Positions 31,948 through 41,212 of a stretch of 64,000 nt of DNA are shown here, one piece after another; the first letter of the stretch is position 1, and each line of letters opens with the position of its first letter. Made by a program: the position numbers and the translations under genes. Below the pieces are notes generated by a model that made no database searches, was not told the DNA's origin, and saw only the letters and a program-made list of their open reading frames with translations. Source of the DNA: Vreelandella lionensis (GTDB lineage: Bacteria; Pseudomonadota; Gammaproteobacteria; Pseudomonadales; Halomonadaceae); the NCBI RefSeq assembly GCF_002087295.1, contig NZ_MWVI01000050.1, forward strand, positions 186,001 to 250,000. The letters are read 5' to 3'.

Positions 31948-32832
31948 TTACTCCTCTACGACGCCCGCCAGCTGCAGTGCTTCGCTTACCGTGCCGTGGT
32001 ACTTCTCCGACAGCCACGTCAGCGGCAGACGAATACCTGCTTCCATGTAACCCATGCGGTGCAGCGCCCACTTTACGGGAATGGGATTAGATTCAATGCC
32101 TAGGTTAGTGTGCAGCGGCATCAAGCGCGTATTAATTTGGTGAGCCTTGTCGGCATCGCCAGCCACAGCAGCCGCGCACAAGTCATGCATGGCTTTGGGG
32201 GCAACGTTCGCGGTCACGGAGATATCGCCATGCCCACCCATTAGCATGAAATCGCAGGCCGTTGCGTCATCACCCGAGTAGAGCATGAAATCGCTGCCTT
32301 TCAGGCGTGAGATTAGATCCTCAGCGCGCTCAAGGTTCCCGGTGGCATCTTTCAGGCCGATAATGTTGTTCACTTCCGCTAAGCGCACCACCGTCTCGTT
32401 GTAGAGATCGGAGCAAGTGCGGCCAGGAACGTTGTACATAATGACCGGAAGTTTGCTGCCTTCAGCGACCGCTTTAAAGTGCTGGTACAGGCCTTCCTGG
32501 GTAGGCTTATTGTAGTAGGGGCAGACGGATAGGCAGTAGTCCGCGCCCACTTCACTGGCGTAGCGCGCCAGCTCAACGGCTTCCGAGGTAGCGTTCGCCC
32601 CGGTACCGGCAATGACAGGAATGCGACCATTGACTTCTTCAACCACGCTGCGGATCACATCAAAGTGCTCAGCAAAGGACATGGTCGTGGGTTCACCCGT
32701 GGTGCCCGCAGCGACGATGGCATCAGTGCCATTATCGAGGTGGAAGTTCACCAGACGACGAAGCGCCTCCCAGTCGATGTCGCCATTGACTTTCATCGGC
32801 GTCGCCAGGGCGACAATGCTGCCTGTGATCAT
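31948..32832 (-). CDS. dapA: 4-hydroxy-tetrahydrodipicolinate synthase
   Basis: 294-residue aldolase condensing pyruvate with aspartate semialdehyde in the lysine/diaminopimelate pathway. Seen: [58 protein letters not shown], the [11 protein letters not shown] motif and [12 protein letters not shown] with the Schiff-base Lys. The ATG at 32832 (after GTGAGGA) fits the family; an upstream in-frame extension does not. The frame is intact. Confidence 0.96.
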   Translation of the reverse strand: MITGSIVALATPMKVNGDIDWEALRRLVNFHLDNGTDAIVAAGTTGEPTTMSFAEHFDVIRSVVEEVNGRIPVIAGTGANATSEAVELARYASEVGADYCLSVCPYYNKPTQEGLYQHFKAVAEGSKLPVIMYNVPGRTCSDLYNETVVRLAEVNNIIGLKDATGNLERAEDLISRLKGSDFMLYSGDDATACDFMLMGGHGDISVTANVAPKAMHDLCAAAVAGDADKAHQINTRLMPLHTNLGIESNPIPVKWALHRMGYMEAGIRLPLTWLSEKYHGTVSEALQLAGVVEE

Positions 32833-33080
32833 CCGTATTTTCCTCACCTGCAAAAAGTTGAAATCAAGCTGCCACGTAGGGTGCAATGACGTACATTGGG
32901 TTAAGACGCGGCGTTGATACTTTGAAGGAGCGCGATCACCCCTGCCCACAAACAGCAAATGGTACTCAGGCGATTCGAGCCTGTACAGCGTAAAGCGCTG
33001 CGAGTTTACTTAACGCTTTGACAGCAGCGCAGCGCTTGCGTGTAATTTTCTATGAAAGTCACCCCCCATAAGGAGCCTTT

Positions 33081-33554
33081 ATGGCGATTGAACTCGGCCA
33101 GCCCGTCCCTGATTTTTCCGCCCCAGCCACCGGCGACACCACCATCACGCTGTCGGAACTGCGTGGCAAGCAGGTAGTCATCTACTTCTATCCGAAAGCC
33201 AGCACGCCAGGCTGCACCACCGAGGGCGGCGACTTCCGTGATCGCAAAACTGCCTTCGATGCCGCCAACACCGTGGTCATCGGTGTCTCCCGGGACGGTC
33301 TGCGCGCCCAGGAAAACTTCAAAGCCAAGCAGGATTTCAATTTTGAACTGATTTCCGACAAAGACGAAACCGTTTGTCAGCTGTTTGATGTGATCAAACT
33401 CAAGAAAATGTACGGCAAAGAGCACCTGGGCATCGAGCGTAGCACCTTCTTGATCGACCAGGATGGCAAGCTTGCCCAAGAGTGGCGCGGCGTTAAAGTT
33501 CCTGGCCACGTAGATGAGGTACTAAGCGCGGCGCAGGCACTTAATAGCCAGTAA
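33081..33554 (+). CDS. bcp: Thiol peroxidase Bcp (peroxiredoxin)
   Basis: 157-residue thioredoxin-dependent peroxiredoxin. The peroxidatic Cys lies in FYPKASTPGCTTEGGDFRD (about residues 36-54). In E. coli Bcp the resolving Cys follows five residues later (GCTVEACG); here that position is Gly (CTTEGGD), so the protein lacks the atypical 2-Cys partner, though another Cys is present in ETVCQLFDV (about residue 98). GIERSTFLIDQDGKLAQEWRGVKVPGHVDEVL completes the fold. AAGGAG precedes the start. Divergent from dapA. Confidence 0.92.
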   Translation: MAIELGQPVPDFSAPATGDTTITLSELRGKQVVIYFYPKASTPGCTTEGGDFRDRKTAFDAANTVVIGVSRDGLRAQENFKAKQDFNFELISDKDETVCQLFDVIKLKKMYGKEHLGIERSTFLIDQDGKLAQEWRGVKVPGHVDEVLSAAQALNSQ

Positions 33555-33566
33555 TAATGCACCGCT

Positions 33567-33592
33567 GGCTGTGCCCATATCGGGGCACAGCC
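33567..33592. terminator. Hairpin between convergent bcp and perM
   Basis: A perfect 10-bp stem (GGCTGTGCCC / GGGCACAGCC) with ATATCG loop, 12 bp after the bcp stop. No T-run. Confidence 0.55.
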
Positions 33593-33602
33593 ATGCTCAC
33601 GG

Positions 33603-34697
33603 CTAATCCTGCTTCAGCGGTGGCACCTGCGATGTTTGTCGGCCTTCAAGCCCTCTTGGCCATGCATACACCAGCGCTTTCAGCAGCGTGGCAAGCGGGA
33701 TGGCAAAAACACCCCCCAGAATCCCCAAATACCGCCAAAGAACAGCACCGCAACGATAATCGAGACCGGGTGGATATTGTTGGTTTCTGAGAACAGCACA
33801 GGGGCAAGTACGTTGCCATCCAGTGCCTGCAGCACGCCGTAGGCCACTAAAACGTAGACAAACTGCTCGCTAATACCGAAATGGAAGCCCGCTACCGCCG
33901 CCACGGGGATGGTTGCCACCGCCGCGCCAATGTAGGGCACCAATACGGAAAAACCGACCAGCACGGCCAGTAGCGCCGTATAGGGCAAGCCAAAAAAGGC
34001 AAAGGTGATATACGCCACCGTGCCGGATGACGATCTCAATGGACTTACCGCGGATATAGTTGGCGATTTGGCGATCCATTTCATGCCAGATGCGCGTCAG
34101 CAGCGTACGCTTCTGCGGCAGCAGCGAGAGCGTAAAGCCCACCAGCGCCTCACGATCTTTCAGCATAAAAAAGACCAAAATCGGCACTAACACCAAATAG
34201 ATGATCAACGACATGACATTGCCAAGCGAGGTCAACGAGAGCGTCAAGGCGCGCTGACCTAGCTGGCTAATTTCCCGCCCGGCGACGCCAATCCAGCTCT
34301 GCATCTGATCAGGCGTCACGATATTAGGGAAGCGCTCCTGCAACTGATCTAGCCACCCCTGGCCGCTGGCAAACATGCGCGGCGTCTCTTGAACGAGCCC
34401 GACCAGCTGATTCCAGATCAGCCGCATCAAGATAAACGCTAGCGTGAGCAGCACGCTGACAAATGCCAAAAACACCATAATGACAGCCAGCAAATGCGGC
34501 ACTCGACGTCGCGTGAGCGCGCTAACCACGCCTTGCAGTAAAAACGCCAGCACCAACGCGGTAAAGAACGGTGCCAACATGCGGCCAAACCAAATAATGG
34601 CGGCAAACCCTGCCACCAGCACCACCAGAAGAATTAACGCCTCTTCGTCTGAAAAGTAGCGCTCTACCCAACTTTTCAGAATACTGCGCATGGTCAT
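33603..34697 (-). CDS. perM: AI-2E/PerM family transporter (two apparent frameshifts)
   Basis: Polytopic inner-membrane protein of about 364 residues. Paired N-terminal hydrophobic helices, [32 protein letters not shown], then [23 protein letters not shown] and [33 protein letters not shown] (in part) define the family. Frame changes near 34024 and near 33712 (an extra T in [12 protein letters not shown]); the last frame ends at TAG 33603. PerM homologues have been tied to AI-2 export or ion transport; substrate here unknown. Its ATG overlaps the tusA-like stop (ATGA). Confidence 0.83.
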
Positions 34698-34972
34698 GAG
34701 TGGGTGTTCCCTGCTTTACGTATCCAAAAAAAATACACGTCGCCGCGCTGTACCCGCGCCTCCATCACGTGGTCGCTTAGTTCGGTAAATGCCGCCATAT
34801 CCCGCCAAGAGCCCGCATCGGTCGCACTTACTTCCAGCAGTTGGCCTGGCGCAAGGCCTGCCAGTGCCTGCTTCGCCTTTAGCAGCGGTAGCGGGCAGTG
34901 CAATCCGGTGGCGTCCAATACCCTATCGGGCTGAACCCCTTCGGCTAACCCAGACGCTGTTTGCTCAGACAT
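34694..34972 (-). CDS. TusA/SirA-family sulfur-carrier-like protein
   Basis: 92-residue protein with the TusA/SirA signature DATGLHCPLPLLKAKQAL, including the active Cys in CPxP, then the SATDAGSWRDMAAF stretch of the two-layer fold. TusA relays sulfur to tRNA thiolation; paralogues serve other sulfur transfers, and this one, coupled to a PerM-type membrane protein, may be such a paralogue. GAGGGAGAGGG precedes ATG 34972, chosen over an upstream ATG at 34999. The frame is intact. Confidence 0.85.
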   Translation of the reverse strand: MSEQTASGLAEGVQPDRVLDATGLHCPLPLLKAKQALAGLAPGQLLEVSATDAGSWRDMAAFTELSDHVMEARVQRGDVYFFWIRKAGNTHS

Positions 34973-35158
34973 ACCCTCTCCCTCAAAATGCTGCTTCATA
35001 TGTTGCTAAATCGTTCAATGACTACATAACAGCAGCATTGTTGCATAAACTGTTTTTTCGCGATGCCCGCCGTGAAATTGATTTAACGGCACTTCCCTGC
35101 CTGAATCAATGTCACACCGTTGTTAGCCGCGCCTATTATTCGAACGAATGGGGATGTC

Positions 35159-36622
35159 ATGCTGCATTTTAGACCCGCCTACTCTCGCTGGGCCTGCACG
35201 CTCGCGCTCTCGCTCAGCGCTTTGTGCGTTAGCTTGCCCAGCCACAGCTATGACGACTATCAACTGCCCAGTCTAGGGGGCGCATCGGCATCGGTAAGCA
35301 ATGAGGAGTTTCGTCTTGGCCGCGCATGGCTGCGCCAGTTCCGCGCTCAGGCCCCCCAGTGGCAGGACCCCATAGTCAGCGATTATTTAGAGAGTTTAGT
35401 GGCACGTTTGGCACCCTACAGCCAGCTCGGCAGCCTGCAAACCACCACGGTGATGGTGGATAACCGTTCGCTCAATGCGTTTGCGGTGCCCGGCGGCGTG
35501 GTGGGCATTAATTCAGGGCTGTTTGCCTTTGCCGAAGATGAAGGCGCTTTTGTATCAGTGATTGCCCACGAGCTTGGGCACCTTTCCCAGCGACATTACG
35601 CCCGAGGCAGCGCCCGCGCCGAACAGACCCAGCTGCCCGCCATGGCGGCCATGCTGGCCGGTATGCTGATTGCTGCCAGCGGCGGTGGCGATGCGGGCAT
35701 TGCCACCGCCATGGGCTCTCAGGCAGCGCTTATTCAGGACCAGCTCGCCTACTCCAGACGTTTTGAGCAAGAGGCCGACCGTATTGGCCTACAGGCCATG
35801 GCAGAAGCAGGCTACGACCCAGAAGCCATGGTGCGCATGTTCGATACCATGCAGCGCCTGTCGCGGCTTCAAGGTGGCACGCCGCCTGAATTTCTATTGA
35901 CCCACCCTGTGTCAGATAGCCGCCTGAGCGACGCCCAAGCGCGGGTTTCTCAGCTTAGCGTGGCCAGCCGCTACACCAGCGATACGCTCTACGACATGAT
36001 GCGCGCTCGCGCCCTGCTGAGCATTTACCGCAACACGCCCCAACAAGCGGCTTCGCGGCTGGCGCAGGAAGATGCCGAGGAGCCTGCGCTGCGTTATATC
36101 AATGCACTCATTGATGCGCACAATGGCCAAACCGACCGCGCACTGCAAACACTCTCGACCAGCTTGCCAACGAGCTTCCTGATTACGGCATGCTGCCCGC
36201 CTCCGCGGCGAACGTAGCCCTGGAAGCCCAACGCTATGATGAGGCTATTGCCCGCAGCCAGCGTTTACTGCGGCTGATGCCTAACTATCTGCCGGCTCAG
36301 CTGACCCTGGCGGAGGCGCAGCTACAGCGCGATCCAGCAGCGGCTTACGACCTGCTTCGTGATATCACCACGCAGCACCCGGAAAGCCCACAGGGCTTCA
36401 ACCTGCTGGCAGAGGCCGCCGGGCGCAGCGGGTTTAACGGCTGGGGTCACCTGGCCCGCGCCGAGCACCTGCAGCTCACCGGCCGAGTGGACCGCGGCAT
36501 TCGACAGTTTGGGTATTGCCAAAGACGCCGCCCAGCAGGAAAACGACACTCAGGCGCTAGCGCGCATTGAACAGCGCAGAGAAGCGTTTCTTGAGTACCG
36601 AGAGGCGCTAGAGAAGTTTTAG
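35159..36622 (+). CDS. bepA: BepA-like periplasmic M48 metalloprotease/chaperone with TPR (two apparent frameshifts)
   Basis: Periplasmic protein of about 487 residues that surveys outer-membrane protein assembly. A signal peptide (CTLALSLSALCVSLPSHS) is followed by the M48 domain with HELGH (about residue 137) and the third ligand in FEQEADRIGLQAM, then TPR-like repeats. Frames shift near 36157 (DQLANELPDYGMLPASA restored) and near 36495 (extra G; DRAFDSLGIAKDAAQ restored), and the last frame ends at 36622. The start at 35159 (MLHFRPAYSRW) has the signal peptide directly after it; a longer in-frame ATG at 35120 does not fit. Confidence 0.86.
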
Positions 36623-36650
36623 CGCCCTGAAGCACATACAAAACATACAA

Positions 36651-36680
36651 AAAAGCCCGACGCATCGCGTTCGGGCTTTT
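36651..36680. terminator. Bidirectional terminator between bepA and nadA
   Basis: AAAAGCCCGA ... TCGGGCTTTT stem around GCATCGCG-type loop, with A-tract before and T-tract after: the textbook two-way form between convergent genes. Confidence 0.9.
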
Positions 36681-36737
36681 GGCTTACGGCAGAAACGTTG
36701 TACTGATGTTAAACCGCTGATATTTAAGTACTGATGT

Positions 36738-37764
36738 TTAAGCGTTAAAGTTCAGCATACGCTCCAGGGGCTTTAACGCCTGCTGACGCAAGGCATCATT
36801 AAAAAAGACCTCGCCGCTGCCTTCACGCAGCGCGCCAGCCAGATTATCCAGCGCGTTCATCGCCATCCAGGGGCAGTGAGCACAGCTGCGGCACGTCGCA
36901 CCGTTGCCTGCCGTGGGCGCTTCAAAGAGCGTTTTCTCAGGCACCGCCTGCTGCATCTTGAAGAAAATGCCCCGGTCAGTGGCCAAATCAGCTTTTCATT
37001 GGGCAGCGTTTGGGCTGCTTTGATGAGCTGGGAGGTAGAGCCAGCCACATCGGCCAGTTGCACAACAGCCTCCGGCGACTCCGGGTGGACAAGCACGGCG
37101 GCATCCGGATACAGACGCTTCAAGTCTTGAATGCCTTTCGCCTTGAACTCCTCGTGCACGATGCAGGCACCGTCCCACATCAGCATGTCGGCACCGGTTT
37201 TTTTCTGAATATAGCCACCCAGATGCTTATCCGGTGCCCACAAAATCTTTTCACCCTTCGCCTGCAGATGCTCAATGACCTCAACGGCAATCGAAGAGGT
37301 CACGACCCAATCGGCACGCGCCTTCACCGCCGCCGAGGTGTTTGCATACACCACCACGGTACGATCCGGGTGGGCGTCGCAGAACGCGCTGAACTCATCG
37401 ATAGGGCAACCGATATCCAAGGAGCAGGTCGCTTCGAGCGTTGGCATCAACACGCGCTTTTCGGGGGAGAGGATCTTGGCCGTTTCGCCCATGAAACGCC
37501 GCCAGCAACCACCAGCGTTGTGGCATCGTGACGGGCACCGAAGCGGGCCATTTCCAGGGAGTCAGCCACACAGCCGCCAGTCTCTTCAGCAAGCTGCTGA
37601 ATGGCATCGTCGGTGTAGTAATGCGCTACCAAAACGGCGTTATTCGCCTTGAGCAACTGCTTGATTTCAGCCACTCGCGCTTCGTCTTCCGCAGGGATAC
37701 GGGTAGGGCAGTACGGGCTTGGTAGCGGAGCGTCTAGCTCAGCTTGAGAGGTCATAATAGTCAT
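36738..37764 (-). CDS. nadA: Quinolinate synthase NadA (two apparent frameshifts)
   Basis: [4Fe-4S] enzyme making quinolinate from iminoaspartate and dihydroxyacetone phosphate in NAD synthesis. About 342 residues. Seen: [99 protein letters not shown] and the C-terminal [13 protein letters not shown], giving the three cluster Cys regions. Single-base losses near 37497 and 36987 break the frame. The start is ambiguous (37764 or 37755; a GTG at 37776 is also in frame). Confidence 0.9.
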
Positions 37765-37776
37765 CGTGTTTACCAC

Positions 37777-38120
37777 TGTGACGAACAGGGAATCCCCCTG
37801 TTAAACACCAGTCACGGCGTATGCGCTCCGCATGCGCCGCACTCGGGGGCAACGGCCGCTGCGTCTCTCGCGGTGGCACGTCACCAACCTGGCCCCTGTG
37901 GAGCCAGGGCTGCCGTGACATCTTCGGCAGCCAAACGATCTATCGATTTATGCGTTAACCAATACGTTTTTCACTATGCTTCTAACTATCTATGCTTCTC
38001 AACACGCTTCTCACCACTGCACCACCGTGGCAATCACGTTATTGTCATCATATTGTGGTGGACAATCGTTGCCCGCTGCAAGCAGAAAGTCACGTTGCAG
38101 CGCGGCAAAACGTGCATAGC
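37777..38120. other. Region between nadA and tRNA-Lys
   Basis: No gene seen. Close to nadA there is an inverted repeat (AACAGGG ... CCCTGTT, about 37784-37802) that could be part of the nadA leader or an operator. The rest is unassigned. Confidence 0.4.
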
Positions 38121-38154
38121 AAAACGCCCCTGGCAGCAAGCTGCCAAGGGCGTT
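38121..38154 (-). terminator. Terminator of tRNA-Lys
   Basis: A stem AACGCCC(C)TGGCAG / CTGCCA(A)GGGCGTT directly after the tRNA 3' end, followed on the minus strand by TTTTGC. Confidence 0.8.
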
Positions 38155-38159
38155 AAATT

Positions 38160-38235
38160 TGGTGGGTCGTGTAGGATTCGAGCCTACGACCAATTGATTA
38201 AAAGTCAACTGCTCTACCAACTGAGCTAACGACCC
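38160..38235 (-). tRNA. tRNA-Lys (anticodon TTT), CCA encoded
   Basis: 76 nt. The acceptor stem GGGTCGT/ACGACCC closes with discriminator A and encoded CCA; the D-arm reads AGCTCAGTTGGTAGAGC, the anticodon loop CTTTTAA (TTT, lysine), and the T-arm GTAGG-CTCGAATC-CTAC. All four stems pair. A partial copy of its 3' end lies about 118 bp upstream of its 5' end. Confidence 0.97.
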
Positions 38236-38352
38236 AAATTTTGCTGCGCTAATCAAAAACGACTAGCAAATACTACACTAACTCACATCAAAACACATAT
38301 TGAAAACAAAGCATTGGTGGGACTACTACCTGATGCGTTTGCTTATTTCGGA

Positions 38353-38382
38353 TGGTGGGTCGTGTAGGATTCGAACCTACGA
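38353..38382 (-). pseudogene. 3' fragment of tRNA-Lys (T-arm to CCA)
   Basis: 30 bp matching 38160-38189 with one mismatch: the T-arm (with the more usual GTTCGAATC loop), the 3' acceptor strand ACGACCC and ACCA. The sequence beyond it (38383-38440) shows no D-arm, anticodon arm or 5' acceptor strand, only an unrelated short hairpin (GGGCTTGTTATTCACAAGCC on the minus strand). It is a tRNA remnant: either the decayed twin of a tandem tRNA-Lys pair or an attachment-site scar. Confidence 0.8.
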
Positions 38383-38520
38383 GTCCGAACGGATGCATAT
38401 AGTACGGATACGGCTTGTGAATAACAAGCCCTTTTTTATCTTTCGTCTACATCTACTGCTCTGCACGGTGCCAAAAAAGCCTTACCCCGTGCAGAGCGCA
38501 CTGCTTGAACCGCGCCTAGC

Positions 38521-39396
38521 TTAACCGCGCTTGGGTTTCGGCTTGCGCATCGCCTGCACCGGCCGACGCTTATGCTTGTCGCGGCTCCAGCGATTCTTCT
38601 CGTCTGGCGTCAGCTCAGGCACTTTGCGGGTTTCCAGGTTGGCCAGCGTCGCTAAGTCATCCACCTCATCCGGAGAGAGTTCGACCCACTCACCGGCTTT
38701 CGCCCGCTTGTCGAGGAAGATATTGCCATAGCGCACACGCTTCAGGCGGCTAGCGGTAAGCCCCTGGGACTCCCACAGGCGGCGCACTTCACGGTTGCGG
38801 CCCTCCAGAATCACCACGTGGAACCAAGTGTTGATGCCTACGCCACCAAACTCCTGCACGTCGGTAAAGCGCGCCGGGCCATCTTCCAGCATCACACCGT
38901 CGACCATAGCGACGATATGCTCACGCTTGACGTCGCCCATGACCCGCACCGCGTACTCACGCTCTACTTGGGTAGAGGGGTGCATCAAGCGGTTGGCAAG
39001 TTCACCGTCGGTGGTCAACAGCAGCAAACCGCTGGTGTTGATGTCCAAACGGCCAATGGCAATCCAGCGCTCGCCTTTCAAGCGCGGCAGCCGCTCAAAG
39101 ACCGTGCGACGGCCTTCCGGGTCTTTACGGGTGCACAGCTCGCTTTCCGGCTTGTTGTACATAATGACCCGGCGCGGCACTTCCTCTTCCGGACGCAGCG
39201 TCACCGGGCGGTCATCAAAGCTGACCTTATCCCGCGCTTCCACTCGGTCGCCCAGTTTGGCCACTTGGCTATTCACCTTCACCCGTCCATCGGAAATGGC
39301 GGTTTCCATTTCACGGCGGGAGGCAAGGCCCGCGCGGGCCAGCACTTTTTGCAGTTTTTCGCTGGTAGGCGGCGTGGTGTTGTTACTTTCACTCAT
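38521..39396 (-). CDS. rluB: 23S rRNA pseudouridine(2605) synthase RluB
   Basis: 291-residue RsuA/RluB-type pseudouridine synthase acting on U2605 of 23S rRNA. An S4 RNA-binding domain ([19 protein letters not shown]...[16 protein letters not shown]) leads into the catalytic domain with [14 protein letters not shown], whose Asp is the nucleophile, then [10 protein letters not shown] and [17 protein letters not shown] basic tail ([16 protein letters not shown]) is typical. The frame is intact; its start overlaps the scpB stop by 8 bp, so the genes are coupled. Confidence 0.94.
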   Translation of the reverse strand: MSESNNTTPPTSEKLQKVLARAGLASRREMETAISDGRVKVNSQVAKLGDRVEARDKVSFDDRPVTLRPEEEVPRRVIMYNKPESELCTRKDPEGRRTVFERLPRLKGERWIAIGRLDINTSGLLLLTTDGELANRLMHPSTQVEREYAVRVMGDVKREHIVAMVDGVMLEDGPARFTDVQEFGGVGINTWFHVVILEGRNREVRRLWESQGLTASRLKRVRYGNIFLDKRAKAGEWVELSPDEVDDLATLANLETRKVPELTPDEKNRWSRDKHKRRPVQAMRKPKPKRG

Positions 39397-40184
39397 GGTC
39401 GTCTGACCTCACATCGTTGGTCTGCGTGTCAGCGTCCTCATGTTGACGCTGCGCACGTGCCGCCAGCCGTGCCTCTAAATCGGCAAAGCTGAGCGGCTGG
39501 GTTAACGCCGTCTCGGCGTGGTGGTCGGCACTCTCTGCCGACGTATTCTCATCTTTCTGGGGTGGCGCATTCTGCACGCTTTCCGGCGTTTCGTCCAGTG
39601 CTGGCGGCGGGTTTTGTTCGGATGATGCCTCCTCCAGAGAAAACGCTTCGGGGTCGTCGCCGTTGACCAGGGTATGCATAGGCGGCAGCGCATCCAGGGT
39701 TTTCAGCCCGAAGTCATCCAAAAAGCTGCGCGTGGTGGCATACACCGCCGGGCGACCCGGCACGTCCCGGTGACCCACCACGCGTATCCAGCCGCGCTCC
39801 ATAAGCGTGCGAATGATCGAACTGCTGCCGCTCACACCGCGCACATCTTCGATATCACCCCGAGTCACCGGTTGACGGTAGGCAATTAGCGCCAGCGTTT
39901 CCAAGAGTGCTCGAGAGTAGCGCTGGGGGCGCTCGTGCCACAGCCGCGAGACCCAGTGGGCCAAGCGTGGGCGAATGCGTAGCTGAAAGCCAGAGGCGGT
40001 CTCGACCAGCTCGAGCGGGCCATGTTCGTGGCGCAGCGCCAGCCGTGACAGCGCCTCCCTCAACGCTTTGCGGGAAGGGCACTCATCGGCCCAAAAATAG
40101 CGTTTCCAGGCGCTCAACCGGCAACGGTTCACCCGCTGCTAGCAGCGCCGCTTCAATAATGTCGTCTAACGTGGTGTCTTTCAC
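39389..40184 (-). CDS. scpB: Segregation and condensation protein ScpB (one apparent frameshift)
   Basis: Winged-helix partner of SMC-ScpA in chromosome condensation. After the shift come [32 protein letters not shown] (in part), [26 protein letters not shown] and [21 protein letters not shown]; a long acidic tail follows. The start is a GTG at 40184 ([30 protein letters not shown]), overlapping the scpA stop (GTGA). An extra G near 40097 separates it from [14 protein letters not shown]. About 265 residues. Confidence 0.9.
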
Positions 40185-41146
40185 CGCGACTCCTCGTCAG
40201 GTTCAAACGCGGACTCTTCGAATGCCGAGGCGGCATCGCCTTGTTTCTCTTCCAAACGCTCGAATGCGTCCTCTTCCCCATCGGCCAGCGCCGCTTGGCG
40301 GGCACGCACATGAATGGGCGACAGCGGTGCATTTTGGACAATCTCAATCATGGCTTCTTTGGCCAGCTCTAAAATAGCCATAAAGGTCACGACTACACCG
40401 GCCTTACCCTCTTCCAGGGTAAACAGCGCTTCAAACGGCGTATAACGGCCGCCCTCGCCATCCTGACTGAGCTTCTCCATGATTTTCAGCATCCGCTCGC
40501 GGGTGGAGAGCACTTCACGGCTGATCTGGTGGGCCTGGGCCAGCTCAGCGCGCTTGAGAATATCGGACAGCGCTCCCAGCAGCTCATCAAGCTCCACATC
40601 GGGATGGATCACCCGCGTTTCCAACGGCGGCAAGCCCGCCTGTACGCTGAACCAGTCCCGGCCTACGCGGGGCAGCGTATCCAGCGCCTCGGCGGCCTCT
40701 TTCAGGCGCTCGTACTCCTGTAAGCGACGAATCAGCTCGGCGCGGGGGTCCTCCTCCTCCTCGCCCTCCGCTTTCGGCGGGCGCGGCAGCAGCGTCCGGG
40801 ATTTAATCTCCGCCAGCATGGCAGCCATTAGCAGGGACTCACCCGCCAGCTCGATCTCCATGGCTTTCATCAGCTCCACGTACTCAATGTACTGGTGGGT
40901 GATGGTGGCCACGTTGATGGTCAGAATATCCAGGTTCTGCCGCCGAATTAAATACAGCAGCAGATCCAGCGGCCCTTCGAAGGCTTCCAGAAAGACCCGC
41001 AGTGCCTCGGGGGGAATATAGAGGTCTTCCGGCAGTTGCATGATGGGCTCATCAAACAGACGCCCAAGCGCCTCCACCACCGGCTCGGCAGTAGACTCCG
41101 CCACGTCTTGGTCCTGGTCTGGCGCTGCGCTTGGCGTCTCGCTCAC
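40181..41146 (-). CDS. scpA: Segregation and condensation protein ScpA
   Basis: 321-residue kleisin linking SMC heads. The core motif FEGPLDLLLYLIRRQNLDILTINVATITHQYIEYVELM (in part) and MAAMLAEIKSRTLLP are seen, and the C-terminal winged-helix region contains GVVVTFMAILELAKEAMIEI. It has an N-terminal acidic extension and an acidic C-terminal tail. Intact; first gene of scpA-scpB-rluB. Confidence 0.94.
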   Translation of the reverse strand: MSETPSAAPDQDQDVAESTAEPVVEALGRLFDEPIMQLPEDLYIPPEALRVFLEAFEGPLDLLLYLIRRQNLDILTINVATITHQYIEYVELMKAMEIELAGESLLMAAMLAEIKSRTLLPRPPKAEGEEEEDPRAELIRRLQEYERLKEAAEALDTLPRVGRDWFSVQAGLPPLETRVIHPDVELDELLGALSDILKRAELAQAHQISREVLSTRERMLKIMEKLSQDGEGGRYTPFEALFTLEEGKAGVVVTFMAILELAKEAMIEIVQNAPLSPIHVRARQAALADGEEDAFERLEEKQGDAASAFEESAFEPDEESR

Positions 41147-41212
41147 GCGGGTCGAATCCTTCGTTGATGAGTGGGAAAACAGCAGTGTAACAGCGCGCTT
41201 TCAGCGCGGCAT

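Noticed and set aside
32833-33080. Lysine riboswitch before dapA
   Set aside because: I could not find the conserved core or a matching set of helices; only an ordinary ribosome site is visible.
38237-38520. Integrated element or second complete tRNA at the tRNA-Lys locus
   Set aside because: Only a 30-bp 3' remnant is present; no integrase, no direct-repeat boundary on the downstream side, no D- or anticodon arm.
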